Source: Alphaproteobacteria bacterium
GTDB lineage: Bacteria; Pseudomonadota; Alphaproteobacteria; Caulobacterales; Caulobacteraceae
Direction: 5' to 3'
Length of the DNA stretch: 64,000 nucleotides
NCBI GenBank assembly: GCA_025359785.1
Contig: JANYET010000035.1
Location: 1-64,000 of the forward strand
The notes under the pieces are model-generated. The model was not told the origin of the DNA. It worked only from the letters and a program-made list of their open reading frames with translations, and did no database searches. Positions 51,397-61,420 of this stretch are shown here, piece by piece; position 1 is the stretch's first letter; the number at the start of each line of letters is the position of its first letter. A program made the translations under genes and the position numbers.

Positions 51397-52391
51397 GCGG
51401 TCCCTCCGACAACCCCCTGCTTGACGGGCGCGTGGTCATTGGCCTGTCGGCGGTGGTCGTGGCCATCCAGGAGGATGACGCCGTCGTCCTGACGGTGCGG
51501 CCGCCGGGCGCCAGCGCCGAGGGCCTGCCCTTCGGTCCGTTCGATCCCCAGGGCCACCGCACCTTCGAGCTCGCCATGCGGGCCTTCGTCACCCAGCAGA
51601 CCCGCTTCACCCTGGGCTACGTCGAACAGCTCTACACTTTCGGCGACAAGGGCCGCGACGCCCCGCTGGCAGACATGGGTCCGGTCAGCGGCAACGCACA
51701 GCCGGGCCATGCGCGGGTGATCTCGGTGGGCTACCTGGCGCTCGCCACCGCCGCCGTCGACACCCATGCGCCCGGCTCCGAATGGCGGCCCTGGACGCGG
51801 TTCTTCCCCTACGAGGATTGGCGCGAGGGCCGCCCGCCCGCGATGGTCCTGATCGAAGAAGCGCTTTGGCGCTGGGCCGACGGCGATCCGCAGCGCATGG
51901 CCCGCGTGCGCCTGCACTTCGCCCTCGACGGCTCGCCCTGGAACGAGGAACGCGTGCTGGAACGCTACGAGCTGCTTTACGAGGCGGGCCTAGCCCGCGA
52001 GGCGGCGCGCGACCGCGGCGAGGCCGCCACCGCCCTGCCCGCCCCGCTGGCCGCAGCCCTCGGCGAGCCCATGCTCTCCGATCACCGCCGCATCCTGGCC
52101 ACCGCCGTCAGTCGGCTGCGCGGCAAGCTGAAGTACCGCCCGGTGGTTTTCGAACTGATGCCGGAAGCCTTCACGCTCTCGGCCCTGCAGCGCGCCGTGG
52201 AAGCCATCGCCGGGGTGCCGCTGCACAAGCAGAACTTCCGCCGCGCCCTGGAGCGCGCCGACCTCGTCCAGGGCCTCGGGCGCATGGACGCCGAAACCGG
52301 CGGTCGCCCCGCCGAACTCTACCGCTTCCGCCGCGAGATCCTGGGCGCGAGGCCGGTGTCCGGGCTCAGCCTGCCGCTGCTGCGCGACTAG
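51393..52391 (+). CDS. NrtR-like NUDIX regulator
   Basis: A 332-aa protein. The N-terminal NUDIX-fold domain lacks a clear GxxxxxExxxxxREUxEExGU box, so is probably not catalytic. The C-terminal part, KLKYRPVVFELMPEAFTLSALQRAVEAIAG, LHKQNFRR and AELYRFRRE, is the winged-helix domain of NrtR-type regulators, which sense ADP-ribose and control NAD genes. Its ATG overlaps the HD gene. Regulation of the HD enzyme itself is possible. Confidence 0.8.
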   Translation: MSGPSDNPLLDGRVVIGLSAVVVAIQEDDAVVLTVRPPGASAEGLPFGPFDPQGHRTFELAMRAFVTQQTRFTLGYVEQLYTFGDKGRDAPLADMGPVSGNAQPGHARVISVGYLALATAAVDTHAPGSEWRPWTRFFPYEDWREGRPPAMVLIEEALWRWADGDPQRMARVRLHFALDGSPWNEERVLERYELLYEAGLAREAARDRGEAATALPAPLAAALGEPMLSDHRRILATAVSRLRGKLKYRPVVFELMPEAFTLSALQRAVEAIAGVPLHKQNFRRALERADLVQGLGRMDAETGGRPAELYRFRREILGARPVSGLSLPLLRD

Positions 52392-52394
52392 CCA

Positions 52395-52409
52395 TTACCT
52401 CTGAGGTCA
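52395..52409. promoter_or_regulatory. Operator candidate upstream of the XRE gene
   Basis: TTACCTCTGAGGTCA is a TTACCTC-N-GAGGTAA-type palindrome with one mismatch. A second copy lies at 53260-53274, just downstream of the same gene and before the hydrolase. Confidence 0.6.
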
Positions 52410-52444
52410 TGGAATCCGCGCCGCGAGGCCGCTAGCATCGCGTC

Positions 52445-53257
52445 ATGAGCGGAACAGTCACGGCGGTCGGCGACCATCTTCGCGAATGGCGTCAGCGTCG
52501 GCGGATGAGCCAGCTCGACCTCGCCTGCGAGGCCGAGATCTCCACACGGCACCTGAGTTTCATGGAGACCGGCCGTTCCCAGCCCAGCCGCGAGATGGTC
52601 CTGCGCCTGGCGGAACGGCTGGAGGTGCCGCTTCGCGAGCGTAACGCGCTCCTGGTCGCCGCCGGCTTCGCGCCGATCTTCCCGCAACGGCCCCTGGACG
52701 ACCCGGCTCTGGCCAGCGCCCGACGCGCCGTCGACCTGATCCTGAAGGGTCACGAACCCTTTCCGGCGCTGGCCGTCGATCGCGACTGGAACATGGTGGC
52801 CGCCAACCGGATGATCGCGCCCTTGATGGCCAGCGCCGCCGATGAGCTCAAGGCCGCGCCCGTCAACATCATCCGGCTGAGCCTGCATCCGCGGGGCCTG
52901 GCGCCGCGGATCGTGAATTTCGTTGAGTGGCGCGCCCATCTGCTCGAGCGCCTGCGCCGCGACGCCGAGATCACCGCCAACCCAAAACTCCGGGACCTGC
53001 TGGCTGAGGTCCTGGCCTATCCGACCCCGCCGGGAACCAAGCTGAAGCAACCCGCCAACGATTTCACCGGCATCGCCGTGCCGTTCCAGTTCAGCAGCCC
53101 GGCTGGGACACTGTCCTTTTATTCGACCACCACCGTCTTCGGCACGCCGGTCGATGTGACGCTTTCCGAGCTGATGCTGGAGACCTTCTTCCCGGCTGAC
53201 GAGGCGACCGCGGCCTACGTCCGCGCGGTCGACGCCGATCTGGCGAAATCGACCTGA
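52445..53257 (+). CDS. XRE-family regulator with MmyB-like ligand domain
   Basis: A 270-aa regulator. Residues 8-70 form an XRE helix-turn-helix (LREWRQRRRMSQLDLACEAEISTRHLSFMETGRSQPS). The rest (AVDRDWNMVAANRM, LSLHPRGLAPRIVNF, then VTLSELMLETFFPAD) is the MmyB-like ligand-binding domain, a PAS-like fold that may bind fatty acids or other small molecules. It is flanked by two copies of a palindrome, so it likely controls itself and the hydrolase gene downstream. Confidence 0.88.
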   Translation: MSGTVTAVGDHLREWRQRRRMSQLDLACEAEISTRHLSFMETGRSQPSREMVLRLAERLEVPLRERNALLVAAGFAPIFPQRPLDDPALASARRAVDLILKGHEPFPALAVDRDWNMVAANRMIAPLMASAADELKAAPVNIIRLSLHPRGLAPRIVNFVEWRAHLLERLRRDAEITANPKLRDLLAEVLAYPTPPGTKLKQPANDFTGIAVPFQFSSPAGTLSFYSTTTVFGTPVDVTLSELMLETFFPADEATAAYVRAVDADLAKST

Positions 53258-53259
53258 CG

Positions 53260-53274
53260 TTACTTGAGAGGTAA
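53260..53274. promoter_or_regulatory. Operator candidate upstream of the hydrolase gene
   Basis: TTACTTGAGAGGTAA matches the outer arms TTAC and AGGTAA of the site at 52395-52409. It lies 3 bp after the XRE stop and 56 bp before the hydrolase start. Confidence 0.6.
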
Positions 53275-53329
53275 TCGTCAGCACGACCTCGATGCGGAAT
53301 CCTTGCGCCATCACCAAGGAGATCGCCCC

Positions 53330-54234
53330 ATGCAACGCCGTCAAATCCTCGCCACGGGCTTCGGCCTGGCCGCCCTTGGCGCCGTCGCCGGCGGAAGCGC
53401 CGCGGTGGCCGCGCGCCCCGCACCCCGCCGGGTCAATGAGATCCGCGCCAAGGACGGGGCGCGGCTGTTCCACCGCGACTGGGGCGAAGGCCCGGCGATC
53501 GTTTTCGCCGCTTCCTGGGCCCTCTCCAGCGAGATGTGGGCCTATCAGGTCGCCCACCTCTCCGAGGCCGGTTTCCGCTGCATCGCCTTCGACCGGCGCG
53601 GTCACGGCCGTTCAGACGCCCCGGCGACCGGCTACGACATGGACACCTTCGCCGACGACCTGCAGAGCGTCATCGAGACGCTCGACCTGCGCGAGGTCAT
53701 TCTGGTGGGCCACTCCGCCGGCGGGGCGGAGGTCGTGCGCTACCTGGGCCGCCACGGAACCACGCGAGTTCACAAGGCCGTGCTGATCGCCCCGGTGACG
53801 CCCTATCTGCTGCACACCGCGGACAACCCCAATGGAGCGCCGCAGGCCTATTTCGACGCCACCATGGCCCAGTGGGCTCTCGACTTCCCCAAGTGGGTTT
53901 ACGACAATACCCCGCCGTTCTTCACGTCGGAGACGTCACCGGGGATGGTCGCCTGGCTGCGCGACCAGCTCCTCACGACGCCGGCGCCGGTGGCGATCGC
54001 CACCATGCGGGCGGTGATCGGCAAGGACCTGCGGCCGGACCTGGCGAAGATCGACCGCCCGGTTCTGGTGATGCACGGCACGAAGGACGTCTCAGCGCCC
54101 ATCGAGATCACCGGCCGGCCGACCGCCGCCGGCATCCGCGGCGCTGAACTGAAGGTCTACGACAGCGCGCCGCACGGTCTCTTCGTGACGCATATGGCGC
54201 AGATCAACCGAGACCTCGAGGCTTTCATCCGAGC

Positions 54235-54238
<4 letters not shown>
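53330..54238 (+). CDS. Exported alpha/beta hydrolase (Tat signal)
   Basis: A 302-aa alpha/beta hydrolase. The N-terminus MQRRQILATGFGLAALGAV looks like a Tat signal (twin Arg, hydrophobic core). GHSAGG holds the nucleophile Ser, and the acid (GTKDVSAP) and His (SAPHGLFVTH) follow, the chloroperoxidase/esterase-like subfamily. AAGGAGATCGCCCC precedes the ATG at 53330. Likely periplasmic; substrate unknown. Control by the upstream XRE/MmyB-like regulator is suggested by the operator copy. Confidence 0.86.
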
Positions 54239-55148
<910 letters not shown>

Positions 55149-55152
<4 letters not shown>

Positions 55153-55535
55153 GCGGAAAATTCCTTCGGCGGCCAAGCGGCCATGGCCAGCACCGCGCGC
55201 GGCGCGGCGACATCCGCCAGAGGTATGCGGACGCGGCCGTCCTTGACGGTGGCGGCTTCGGCCTTGACCCAAGCCACCCTCCGGGCGGCGTAGCCGACGC
55301 CCATCCGGCTCAGCACCAGCGCATCATCACCCGACTTCGCGATCGCGCCCTTGCCGTCGCTGGCGAGCCAGAGGCCATCGATGGCCCGGCCCGGAAATTC
55401 GTCGGCCAGCCAGCGCCGCGCGGTCGCCTCGTCCAGCGCCGGTCTGGCCCGGCCGCGGGTTCCCCAGGCGGCCAGGGCCACCATCAGGGCCACCGCCACG
55501 GCGGAGACGGCAAATTGGATGAGGAGGGCGTTCAC
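55149..55535 (-). CDS. Hypothetical membrane-anchored protein
   Basis: A 128-aa protein with one N-terminal helix (IQFAVSAVAVALMVALAAW) and a soluble domain with GLWLASDGKGAIAKSGDDALVLSRMG. Translation is coupled to the lipid hydroxylase by a GTGA overlap, so it may be an accessory subunit. No family recognised. Confidence 0.7.
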
Positions 55536-55573
55536 GGCCGGGAACCTGCCCGTCGCCTGCCTGTCCGGTCAAG

Positions 55574-55600
55574 AAAAAGCCCTCCCCGCGAAGGGAGGGC
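55574..55600 (-). terminator. Rho-independent terminator
   Basis: On the minus strand GCCCTCCC-TTCGCG-GGGAGGGC is followed by TTTTTC. It lies behind the outer membrane barrel gene (55629-56177). Confidence 0.82.
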
Positions 55601-55628
55601 CTTCCCCTACAACCGATGCGGCTGCGGT

Positions 55629-56177
55629 CTAGAACTTCCGGACGTAGGACACGGCGTAGACATTGGCCGTGCCAGAGTTGGAGCCGGTGTATTCCTCGCG
55701 CGTGTAGTCGGCGCGGACGCCGTTCTTGTCGTCGAAGTGGTACTGGGCGCCGACGCCGTAGTTCCAGCTGTTGCCGTTCGCGCTGTCGGCCACGCCAAAG
55801 GCGCTGGCCTTGGCCTTGGCGCGGGTGTCGCCGTAGCCGATGCGGGCGAGCAGGTCCCACTGCGCGTTCAGCGGCAAGAAGCCCACGGCGTAGATCGCCT
55901 CCTGGTTCTGGATCTTGGCCTTCACGTCGACGCCACCGACGGTGGTCTTGTCGTTGGTCACGCCGAAGCCGAGTTCGCCTTCCACACCCAGGTACTGGCC
56001 GAATCGCGCGCCGACCCGCCCCTGGATCGTGCCCAGGTTCAGGTGGTCGGTGCTGGAATCCGCATAACCAAGCGTGCCGTAGAAGCTCGGGCTAGCCATG
56101 GCGTTCTGGGCCTGGGCGGCGGCGGGGATGAGAGCGCAGAGGGCCAGGGCCGAAGCGGCGGTGATCAGAGTCTTCAT
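55629..56177 (-). CDS. Outer membrane beta-barrel protein
   Basis: A 182-aa small barrel. Signal peptide to AQAQ at about residue 23, alternating beta strands (YGTLGYADSS, GVGAQYHFDDKNGVRADYT) and terminal Phe (YAVSYVRKF), typical for BAM insertion. OmpW/OmpA-type small porins or structural proteins look like this. A strong terminator follows. Confidence 0.82.
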   Translation of the reverse strand: MKTLITAASALALCALIPAAAQAQNAMASPSFYGTLGYADSSTDHLNLGTIQGRVGARFGQYLGVEGELGFGVTNDKTTVGGVDVKAKIQNQEAIYAVGFLPLNAQWDLLARIGYGDTRAKAKASAFGVADSANGNSWNYGVGAQYHFDDKNGVRADYTREEYTGSNSGTANVYAVSYVRKF

Positions 56178-56377
56178 CTGGATAGATCCTTACAGGTACA
56201 CAAAAACAGCCCAACCCGCGTGGGGTTCGGCTCAAAACGCGGCCCTGGATTGTCAGTTCGGCCTTATTGATATGGCGAACACCGTGTGTGGCTCGCGAGC
56301 CACGCGGTTGCGGGGCCACTAGCCTGCGGACCGTCCGGGCGTGCTATCACTGAGCCTTCGTTGTCGGAGACGCCCCC

Positions 56378-57508
56378 TTGACCGCTGCCGTGATCGCCGC
56401 CACCGGCCTCTACACCCCGCCCAACAGCCTCTCGAACGCCGAGCTGGTGGAAACCTTCAACGCCTATGTTGCGCGCTTCAACGCGACCAACGCCGCCGCC
56501 ATCGAAGCCGGCGAGGTCGCGGCGCTGACGCCCTCCTCCGTCGAATTCATCGAGAAGGCTTCCGGCATCAAGGCCCGCTACGTCGTCGACAAGAGCGGCC
56601 TCGTCGATCCCGAGATCATGCGGCCCAACATTCCCGAGCGTTCCAATGACGAAATCTCGGTCCTGGCCGAGATGGCCGTGGAAGCCGCCAAACAAGCCAT
56701 CGCCCGTTGGGGCAAGCCGGCCAGCGAGATCGACGCGGTGATCTGCGCAGCCTCGAACATGCAGCGCGCCTACCCGGCCATGGCCATCGAGGTGCAGCAG
56801 GCGCTCGGCATCGCGGGCTTCGCCTTCGACATGAACGTCGCCTGTTCCTCCGCAACCTTCGGCATCAAGACCGCCGCCGACTTCGTGGCCTCAGGCTCGG
56901 CGCGCGCCGTTCTGATGGTCAATCCGGAGATCTGCTCGGGTCACCTCAACTTCCGCGACCGCGACAGCCACTTCATCTTCGGCGACGTGGCGACCGCCGT
57001 GATTGTCGAAGCGGCGGATCAGGCGCCCAAATCCGGCGAGAACGCCGGTTGGGACATCCTGGGCACCCGGCTGAAGACTCAGTTCTCCAACAACATCCGC
57101 AACAACTTCGGCTTCCTGAACCGCGCGGCGCCGGACGGCATCGGGGCCATCGACAAGCTGTTCGTGCAGGAGGGGCGAAAAGTCTTCCGCGAGGTGGTGC
57201 CGATGGTCGCCGACATGATCGTCGAACATGCCAACGACCTTGGCGTCGATCCGACGGGATTGAAGCGGCTGTGGCTGCACCAGGCGAACATCAACATGAA
57301 CGAGATGATCGGTCGCAAGGTGCTAGGCCGCGATCCGGCGCCCGGCGAGAATGTGATTATCCTCGACGAATTCGCCAACACCTCGTCGGCCGGCTCGATC
57401 ATCGCCTTCCACCGCGCCAACGACGACTTCGCCACAGGCGAGACCGGCCTGATCTGCTCCTTCGGCGCCGGCTATTCCGCCGGCACGGTGTTCGTCCGGA
57501 AGCGCTGA
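56378..57508 (+). CDS. Beta-ketoacyl-ACP synthase III-type enzyme
   Basis: A 376-aa FabH-like thiolase-fold enzyme. Catalytic Cys156 in NVACSSATFG, His in WLHQANINMNEMIG and Asn in EFANTSSAGS form the Cys-His-Asn triad. It is longer than E. coli FabH (317 aa), with an insertion after residue 35, as in the class annotated as FabH-like ketoacyl synthases in Caulobacter. It starts fatty acid or secondary lipid synthesis; the usual substrate cannot be inferred. Confidence 0.88.
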   Translation: MTAAVIAATGLYTPPNSLSNAELVETFNAYVARFNATNAAAIEAGEVAALTPSSVEFIEKASGIKARYVVDKSGLVDPEIMRPNIPERSNDEISVLAEMAVEAAKQAIARWGKPASEIDAVICAASNMQRAYPAMAIEVQQALGIAGFAFDMNVACSSATFGIKTAADFVASGSARAVLMVNPEICSGHLNFRDRDSHFIFGDVATAVIVEAADQAPKSGENAGWDILGTRLKTQFSNNIRNNFGFLNRAAPDGIGAIDKLFVQEGRKVFREVVPMVADMIVEHANDLGVDPTGLKRLWLHQANINMNEMIGRKVLGRDPAPGENVIILDEFANTSSAGSIIAFHRANDDFATGETGLICSFGAGYSAGTVFVRKR

Positions 57509-57509
57509 G

Positions 57510-58310
57510 CTACGGCTTCGGCCCCGGAGCGGGCGTCCTCGGTCCGGCCGGCGCGTGCTTGGGCAGGACGCGCAGGTTGCCGATCATCCCGTCCGGTCGA
57601 GCCTTGGCCAGCATCCGCTTGTAGGCAGGGCGCGCCTCGATCTTCGTCTTCCAGGCCGCGACCTTGGGAAACTGGGCGACGTCGACAATGTTCAGGCTGG
57701 TGGCCACGTTCAGAGGGAACATCATCATGATGTCGGCCCCGGAGAAGTCCGCGCCGCCGAACCAGGGATGGGCGGCCAGGAAGTTCTCGGCGAACTGCAC
57801 CACCGCCTCCGAATCCACCAGCGGCGAGCGCGCGGTTGGCGGGCTGGTCAGCCAGGCGCGATAGTCCGAGAACAGCCGGGCCGCCAGCGAGCCTTCGGCA
57901 TAGTGCATCCACATCAAGTGGCTGGGATAGTCGCGGCTGGTAAGCGCCGGCTGGAGGCGTCCGCCCGCGTGACGGTTGAGCACCATCTCGATTATCGCGC
58001 CCGACTCCACCAGGATCTGGTCGCCGTATTGCACGGTCGGCGCCATCGGCACCACCGGGCTCAGCGCGCGGATCGCGGCCATCGACTTGCCGAGGTCACC
58101 GCGGGTGAACACCAGCTTGTAGGGCATCTCCAGCTCTTCCATCAGCCACACGATGCGCTCCGAGCGGCGGCCCTCGAGATGATAAATCGTGAAGTCAGGC
58201 ATCGGCGCGGCCGGTCCGGCAGACTTGCGGCCGGGCGCGGCCAGGGCGGCCGGCGCGAGCGCCAGGCCGGCCAGCAGCGCGAGGGATCGGCGTGCGATCG
58301 GGTGGGTCAT
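57510..58310 (-). CDS. Glutathione S-transferase with export signal
   Basis: A 266-aa GST. The N-terminal domain has FTIYHLEGRRSERIVWLMEELEMPY and VPMAPTVQYGD, ESGAIIEMVL (glutathione site), then the C-terminal helical domain. Unusually, about 35 residues precede it and form a signal peptide (RRSLALLAGLALAPAALA). An internal Met37 at the domain start has no ribosome site, so export seems real. GSTs are usually cytosolic, so a periplasmic role would be unusual. Confidence 0.78.
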   Translation of the reverse strand: MTHPIARRSLALLAGLALAPAALAAPGRKSAGPAAPMPDFTIYHLEGRRSERIVWLMEELEMPYKLVFTRGDLGKSMAAIRALSPVVPMAPTVQYGDQILVESGAIIEMVLNRHAGGRLQPALTSRDYPSHLMWMHYAEGSLAARLFSDYRAWLTSPPTARSPLVDSEAVVQFAENFLAAHPWFGGADFSGADIMMMFPLNVATSLNIVDVAQFPKVAAWKTKIEARPAYKRMLAKARPDGMIGNLRVLPKHAPAGPRTPAPGPKP

Positions 58311-58371
58311 GAGATGTGTCTCGTTTTCTGGACTGTGATGGTTGGGACGGTGCGACGACTTGCGAGCGGCT

Positions 58372-59574
58372 TTAGGGTTGGACGCTCGCCGGACCGGGCT
58401 TCGGATGCGCCGCCTTCCAGTCCATCATCGCCTGGACCCGCGCGCGCACGCTCGGGTGGTCGTAGAAGATGAATTCCTCAAGCTGGGAGGGGCTGTCGGC
58501 GCGGTACTCAATGGTCTTCACCAGCGCCTTGGCCAGGCCGTCCGGCTCATTGAAATGAACCACCGAGAAGTGGTCGGCGTCGGACTCCACCCATCGGCTG
58601 AAGGTGTTGCTGAGCGGCGTCGCCAGCAGGCCGAGGATCGCGAACAGCACCGAAATGACCGGCAGGCCCGCCGGGTCGGCGATCCCGGTCACGCCCTTGG
58701 CGCCCAGCATCCGCGTGGCGGCTGGGAACAGGCGATCCACCAAGAACAGGCCGACCAGCGTCATCAGGGCCGCCTCGATGACCCCGATCAGCACGTGTTT
58801 GCGCACATAGTGGCCCATCTCATGGCCGACGACGCCACGCACCTCGGCGATATCCGCGTCCTTCTTGAACATCACGTCGCTCATCGCCACCCGGCCAAAG
58901 CCGAACAGGCCGCCGGCGTTGGCGGTGTAGCGGTTGGACTGCTTGGAGCCGTCGTAGATCAGGATCTTGTCGGAGGGCACGCCAACCTGCTTGGCCATGG
59001 CGACGACCTCCTCGCGGACCGCCCCAGGCGGCGCCACCTTGTAGGAATTGAACAAGGGCTCGATCAGGAAGATGCCGATGATGAAGAAGATCAGCGAGAC
59101 GAACCCCATGCCAACGCCGGCCCAGAGCCACCAGGTTTTCGGAAATCGCCGGACCAGGAGGTAGAGCAGCGAAAAGATGATCAGCGCCGCGATGACCCCG
59201 ATCGCCATCTTCTGAAGATGCTCGACCAGCCAGCCCGTAAAGGCGCGGCTGGTCAGGCCATAGCTCTTCTCGCGCCACCAGTTGGAGTAGCTGTCCCAAG
59301 GTATGGCGATAAGGCCCTCAAGGATCGAGTCCGCCACCACCACGGCGGCCACGGCCAGCCACGGACGGGCCTTCTTCGCCTCCACGCCGCCGCGGATGCG
59401 CACCAGCACGCCGGTCCTGATGACGATCCAGGACACCAGGATGCTGACCAGGGCCCCCCAGAGCAGCACCCAGTGTCCGCCTTGGGTATAGGCCGTCGCC
59501 TTGGCGTGCGCAGCCGGCGACAGCGTCGCGAGATACGTCGCCGTCGCCGCGACCGGATCGAATCCCTGAGCCAT
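58372..59574 (-). CDS. M48 family membrane metalloprotease (Ste24-like)
   Basis: A 400-aa integral membrane protease. HEMGH at residues 251-255 is the zinc motif; VESDADHFSV supplies the third ligand (Glu). About six hydrophobic helices, the N-terminal ones typical of CAAX prenyl protease 1 (Ste24) and its bacterial relatives. It would process or degrade membrane proteins. It stands 62 bp from the convergent GST stop, and divergent from the amidohydrolase. Confidence 0.9.
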   Translation of the reverse strand: MAQGFDPVAATATYLATLSPAAHAKATAYTQGGHWVLLWGALVSILVSWIVIRTGVLVRIRGGVEAKKARPWLAVAAVVVADSILEGLIAIPWDSYSNWWREKSYGLTSRAFTGWLVEHLQKMAIGVIAALIIFSLLYLLVRRFPKTWWLWAGVGMGFVSLIFFIIGIFLIEPLFNSYKVAPPGAVREEVVAMAKQVGVPSDKILIYDGSKQSNRYTANAGGLFGFGRVAMSDVMFKKDADIAEVRGVVGHEMGHYVRKHVLIGVIEAALMTLVGLFLVDRLFPAATRMLGAKGVTGIADPAGLPVISVLFAILGLLATPLSNTFSRWVESDADHFSVVHFNEPDGLAKALVKTIEYRADSPSQLEEFIFYDHPSVRARVQAMMDWKAAHPKPGPASVQP

Positions 59575-59677
59575 TTCGGCCTCCCCGTTTCCTCTACAGC
59601 GCAGGTGGCCAGAGAATACCGGGCTTGTCAGGCCCCAATCGGCGCCACTCTATGCCGCAAAATCAGGGAGTCGCCGG

Positions 59678-61420
59678 ATGAAGTTGGTCGCCTTGTCGGC
59701 TCTCGGGGCTACATCGCTGACGATCATGGCCGCCGCCATGACGCTCGGAGCGGCCAAGCCCGCCATCTATGATTACGTGATCCGTGGCGGCGAAATCCTC
59801 GATGGGTCGGGCGGCAAGGCGGTCCACGGCGACGTGGCGGTCAGGGGTGACCGGATCGCCTACGTCGGCCCGCATGCGCCCGGCCGCGGCAAGGCCGAGA
59901 TCGACGCCCACGGCAAGGTGGTCGCGCCAGGCTTCATCAACATGCTTTCCCACTCCGAGGACAGCCTGATCGCCGACGGCCGCGGCCAGTCGGAGCTGCG
60001 CCAGGGCGTGACGCTCGAGGTGATGGGCGAAGGCGGCTCCATCGGCCCGCTGACCCCCAAGATGCAGCGGCTGGAGGAACAGCGGCAACACGACATCAAG
60101 TACCCGGTAGACTGGACCACACTCGACGGCGGCCTGGAGTCGTTGGCCAAGCGCGGCCTGTCGATGAATGTCGCCTCGTTCGTCGGCGCGGCCACGGTGC
60201 GGGTCAATGTCCTGGGCGAGGACGACGTCCAGCCGACACCGGCGCAGCTGGCCGACATGCGCAAGATCGTCCGCAGGGCCATGGAGGACGGCGCCATGGG
60301 CGTGGGCTCGGCGTTGATCTACGCGCCCGGAACTTTCGCCAGGACCGACGAGCTAGCGGCCTTGACCACGGAGGCCGGCCGGTGCGGCGGCATCTACATC
60401 AGCCATATGCGCTCGGAAGGCGACCGGCTGATCGAGGCGGCGGACGAACTGATCGAGATTTCCCGGCGATCGGGCGCGCCGGCCGAAATCTTCCACATGA
60501 AGGTGGGTGGGCGCGACAACTGGCCGAAGGAAGACATGTTGATCGCCCATATCGAGGCGGCCCGCGCCAAGGGCCAGCGGATCACCGCGGACATGTATAC
60601 CTACCCCGCCGGCTCCACGGGCTTCGATGCGGCGATGCCGACCTGGGTGCAGGCGGGCGGCACGGAGGCCTGGATCGCGCGGCTGAGGGACCCCGCCACC
60701 CGCGCCAAGGTGCTGGCCGAGATGCACGAAGCCCATCCCAAGGACTGGGAGAACCTCTTCGCTCAGGCCGGACCCGAGGGCACGCTGCTTGTGGGCTTCA
60801 AGTCGGCGGCGCTGAAGCCGCTGACCGGCAAGTCGCTGGCCGAGGTGGCCAAGGCTCGCGGCACGTCGCCGGAAGACACCATCATCGACCTGATTATCGC
60901 CGACGGCAGCCGCGTCCAGGTGGTCTATTTCCTGATGGACGAGGCCAACGTCACCCAGCAGATGAAACTGCCCTGGATGAGCTTCGGATCCGACGCCTCC
61001 GCCCAGGCGCCGGAGGGCGCGTTCCTGCTGTCGTCCACCCATCCGCGCGCCTACGGCAACTTCGTGCGGGTGCTTGGCAAGTATGCGCGCGACGAGCAGG
61101 CGCTGACCCTGCCTGAGGCCGTACGGCGGCTGTCCGCCCTGCCGGCCCATAACCTCGGCCTGCACGACCGGGGCCAGCTGAAGGCCGGCTACTACGCCGA
61201 CGTGGTGGTGTTCGATCCGAAGACCGTCACCGACCACGCCACCTTCGTGAAGCCCCAGCAGTACGCCACCGGCGTCAGCGACGTGCTGGTCAACGGCCAG
61301 GCGGTGCTGAAGGCCGGCGAGCCCACCGGGGCCGCCGCCGGTCGCGTGGTGCGCGGGCGCGGCTGGACCGGCTGGAAGGACGGCGGCTGCCGCCAGAGCG
61401 CCAAGGCCTGGACATGGTGA
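59678..61420 (+). CDS. D-aminoacylase-like amidohydrolase, exported
   Basis: A 580-aa protein with a signal peptide (residues 1-27), then the amidohydrolase fold: GGEILDGSGGKAVHGDVAV, APGFINMLSHSEDSL, ISHMRSEGDRLIEA, EIFHMKVGG and FGSDAS. In classic D-aminoacylases the first segment is HTH and a Cys follows in GNCG; here only one His remains and the Cys is Gly (GEGGS), so one metal site is altered. Its stop overlaps the start of the M1 peptidase gene by 7 bp, suggesting joint peptide or N-acyl amino acid breakdown in the periplasm. Confidence 0.83.
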   Translation: MKLVALSALGATSLTIMAAAMTLGAAKPAIYDYVIRGGEILDGSGGKAVHGDVAVRGDRIAYVGPHAPGRGKAEIDAHGKVVAPGFINMLSHSEDSLIADGRGQSELRQGVTLEVMGEGGSIGPLTPKMQRLEEQRQHDIKYPVDWTTLDGGLESLAKRGLSMNVASFVGAATVRVNVLGEDDVQPTPAQLADMRKIVRRAMEDGAMGVGSALIYAPGTFARTDELAALTTEAGRCGGIYISHMRSEGDRLIEAADELIEISRRSGAPAEIFHMKVGGRDNWPKEDMLIAHIEAARAKGQRITADMYTYPAGSTGFDAAMPTWVQAGGTEAWIARLRDPATRAKVLAEMHEAHPKDWENLFAQAGPEGTLLVGFKSAALKPLTGKSLAEVAKARGTSPEDTIIDLIIADGSRVQVVYFLMDEANVTQQMKLPWMSFGSDASAQAPEGAFLLSSTHPRAYGNFVRVLGKYARDEQALTLPEAVRRLSALPAHNLGLHDRGQLKAGYYADVVVFDPKTVTDHATFVKPQQYATGVSDVLVNGQAVLKAGEPTGAAAGRVVRGRGWTGWKDGGCRQSAKAWTW

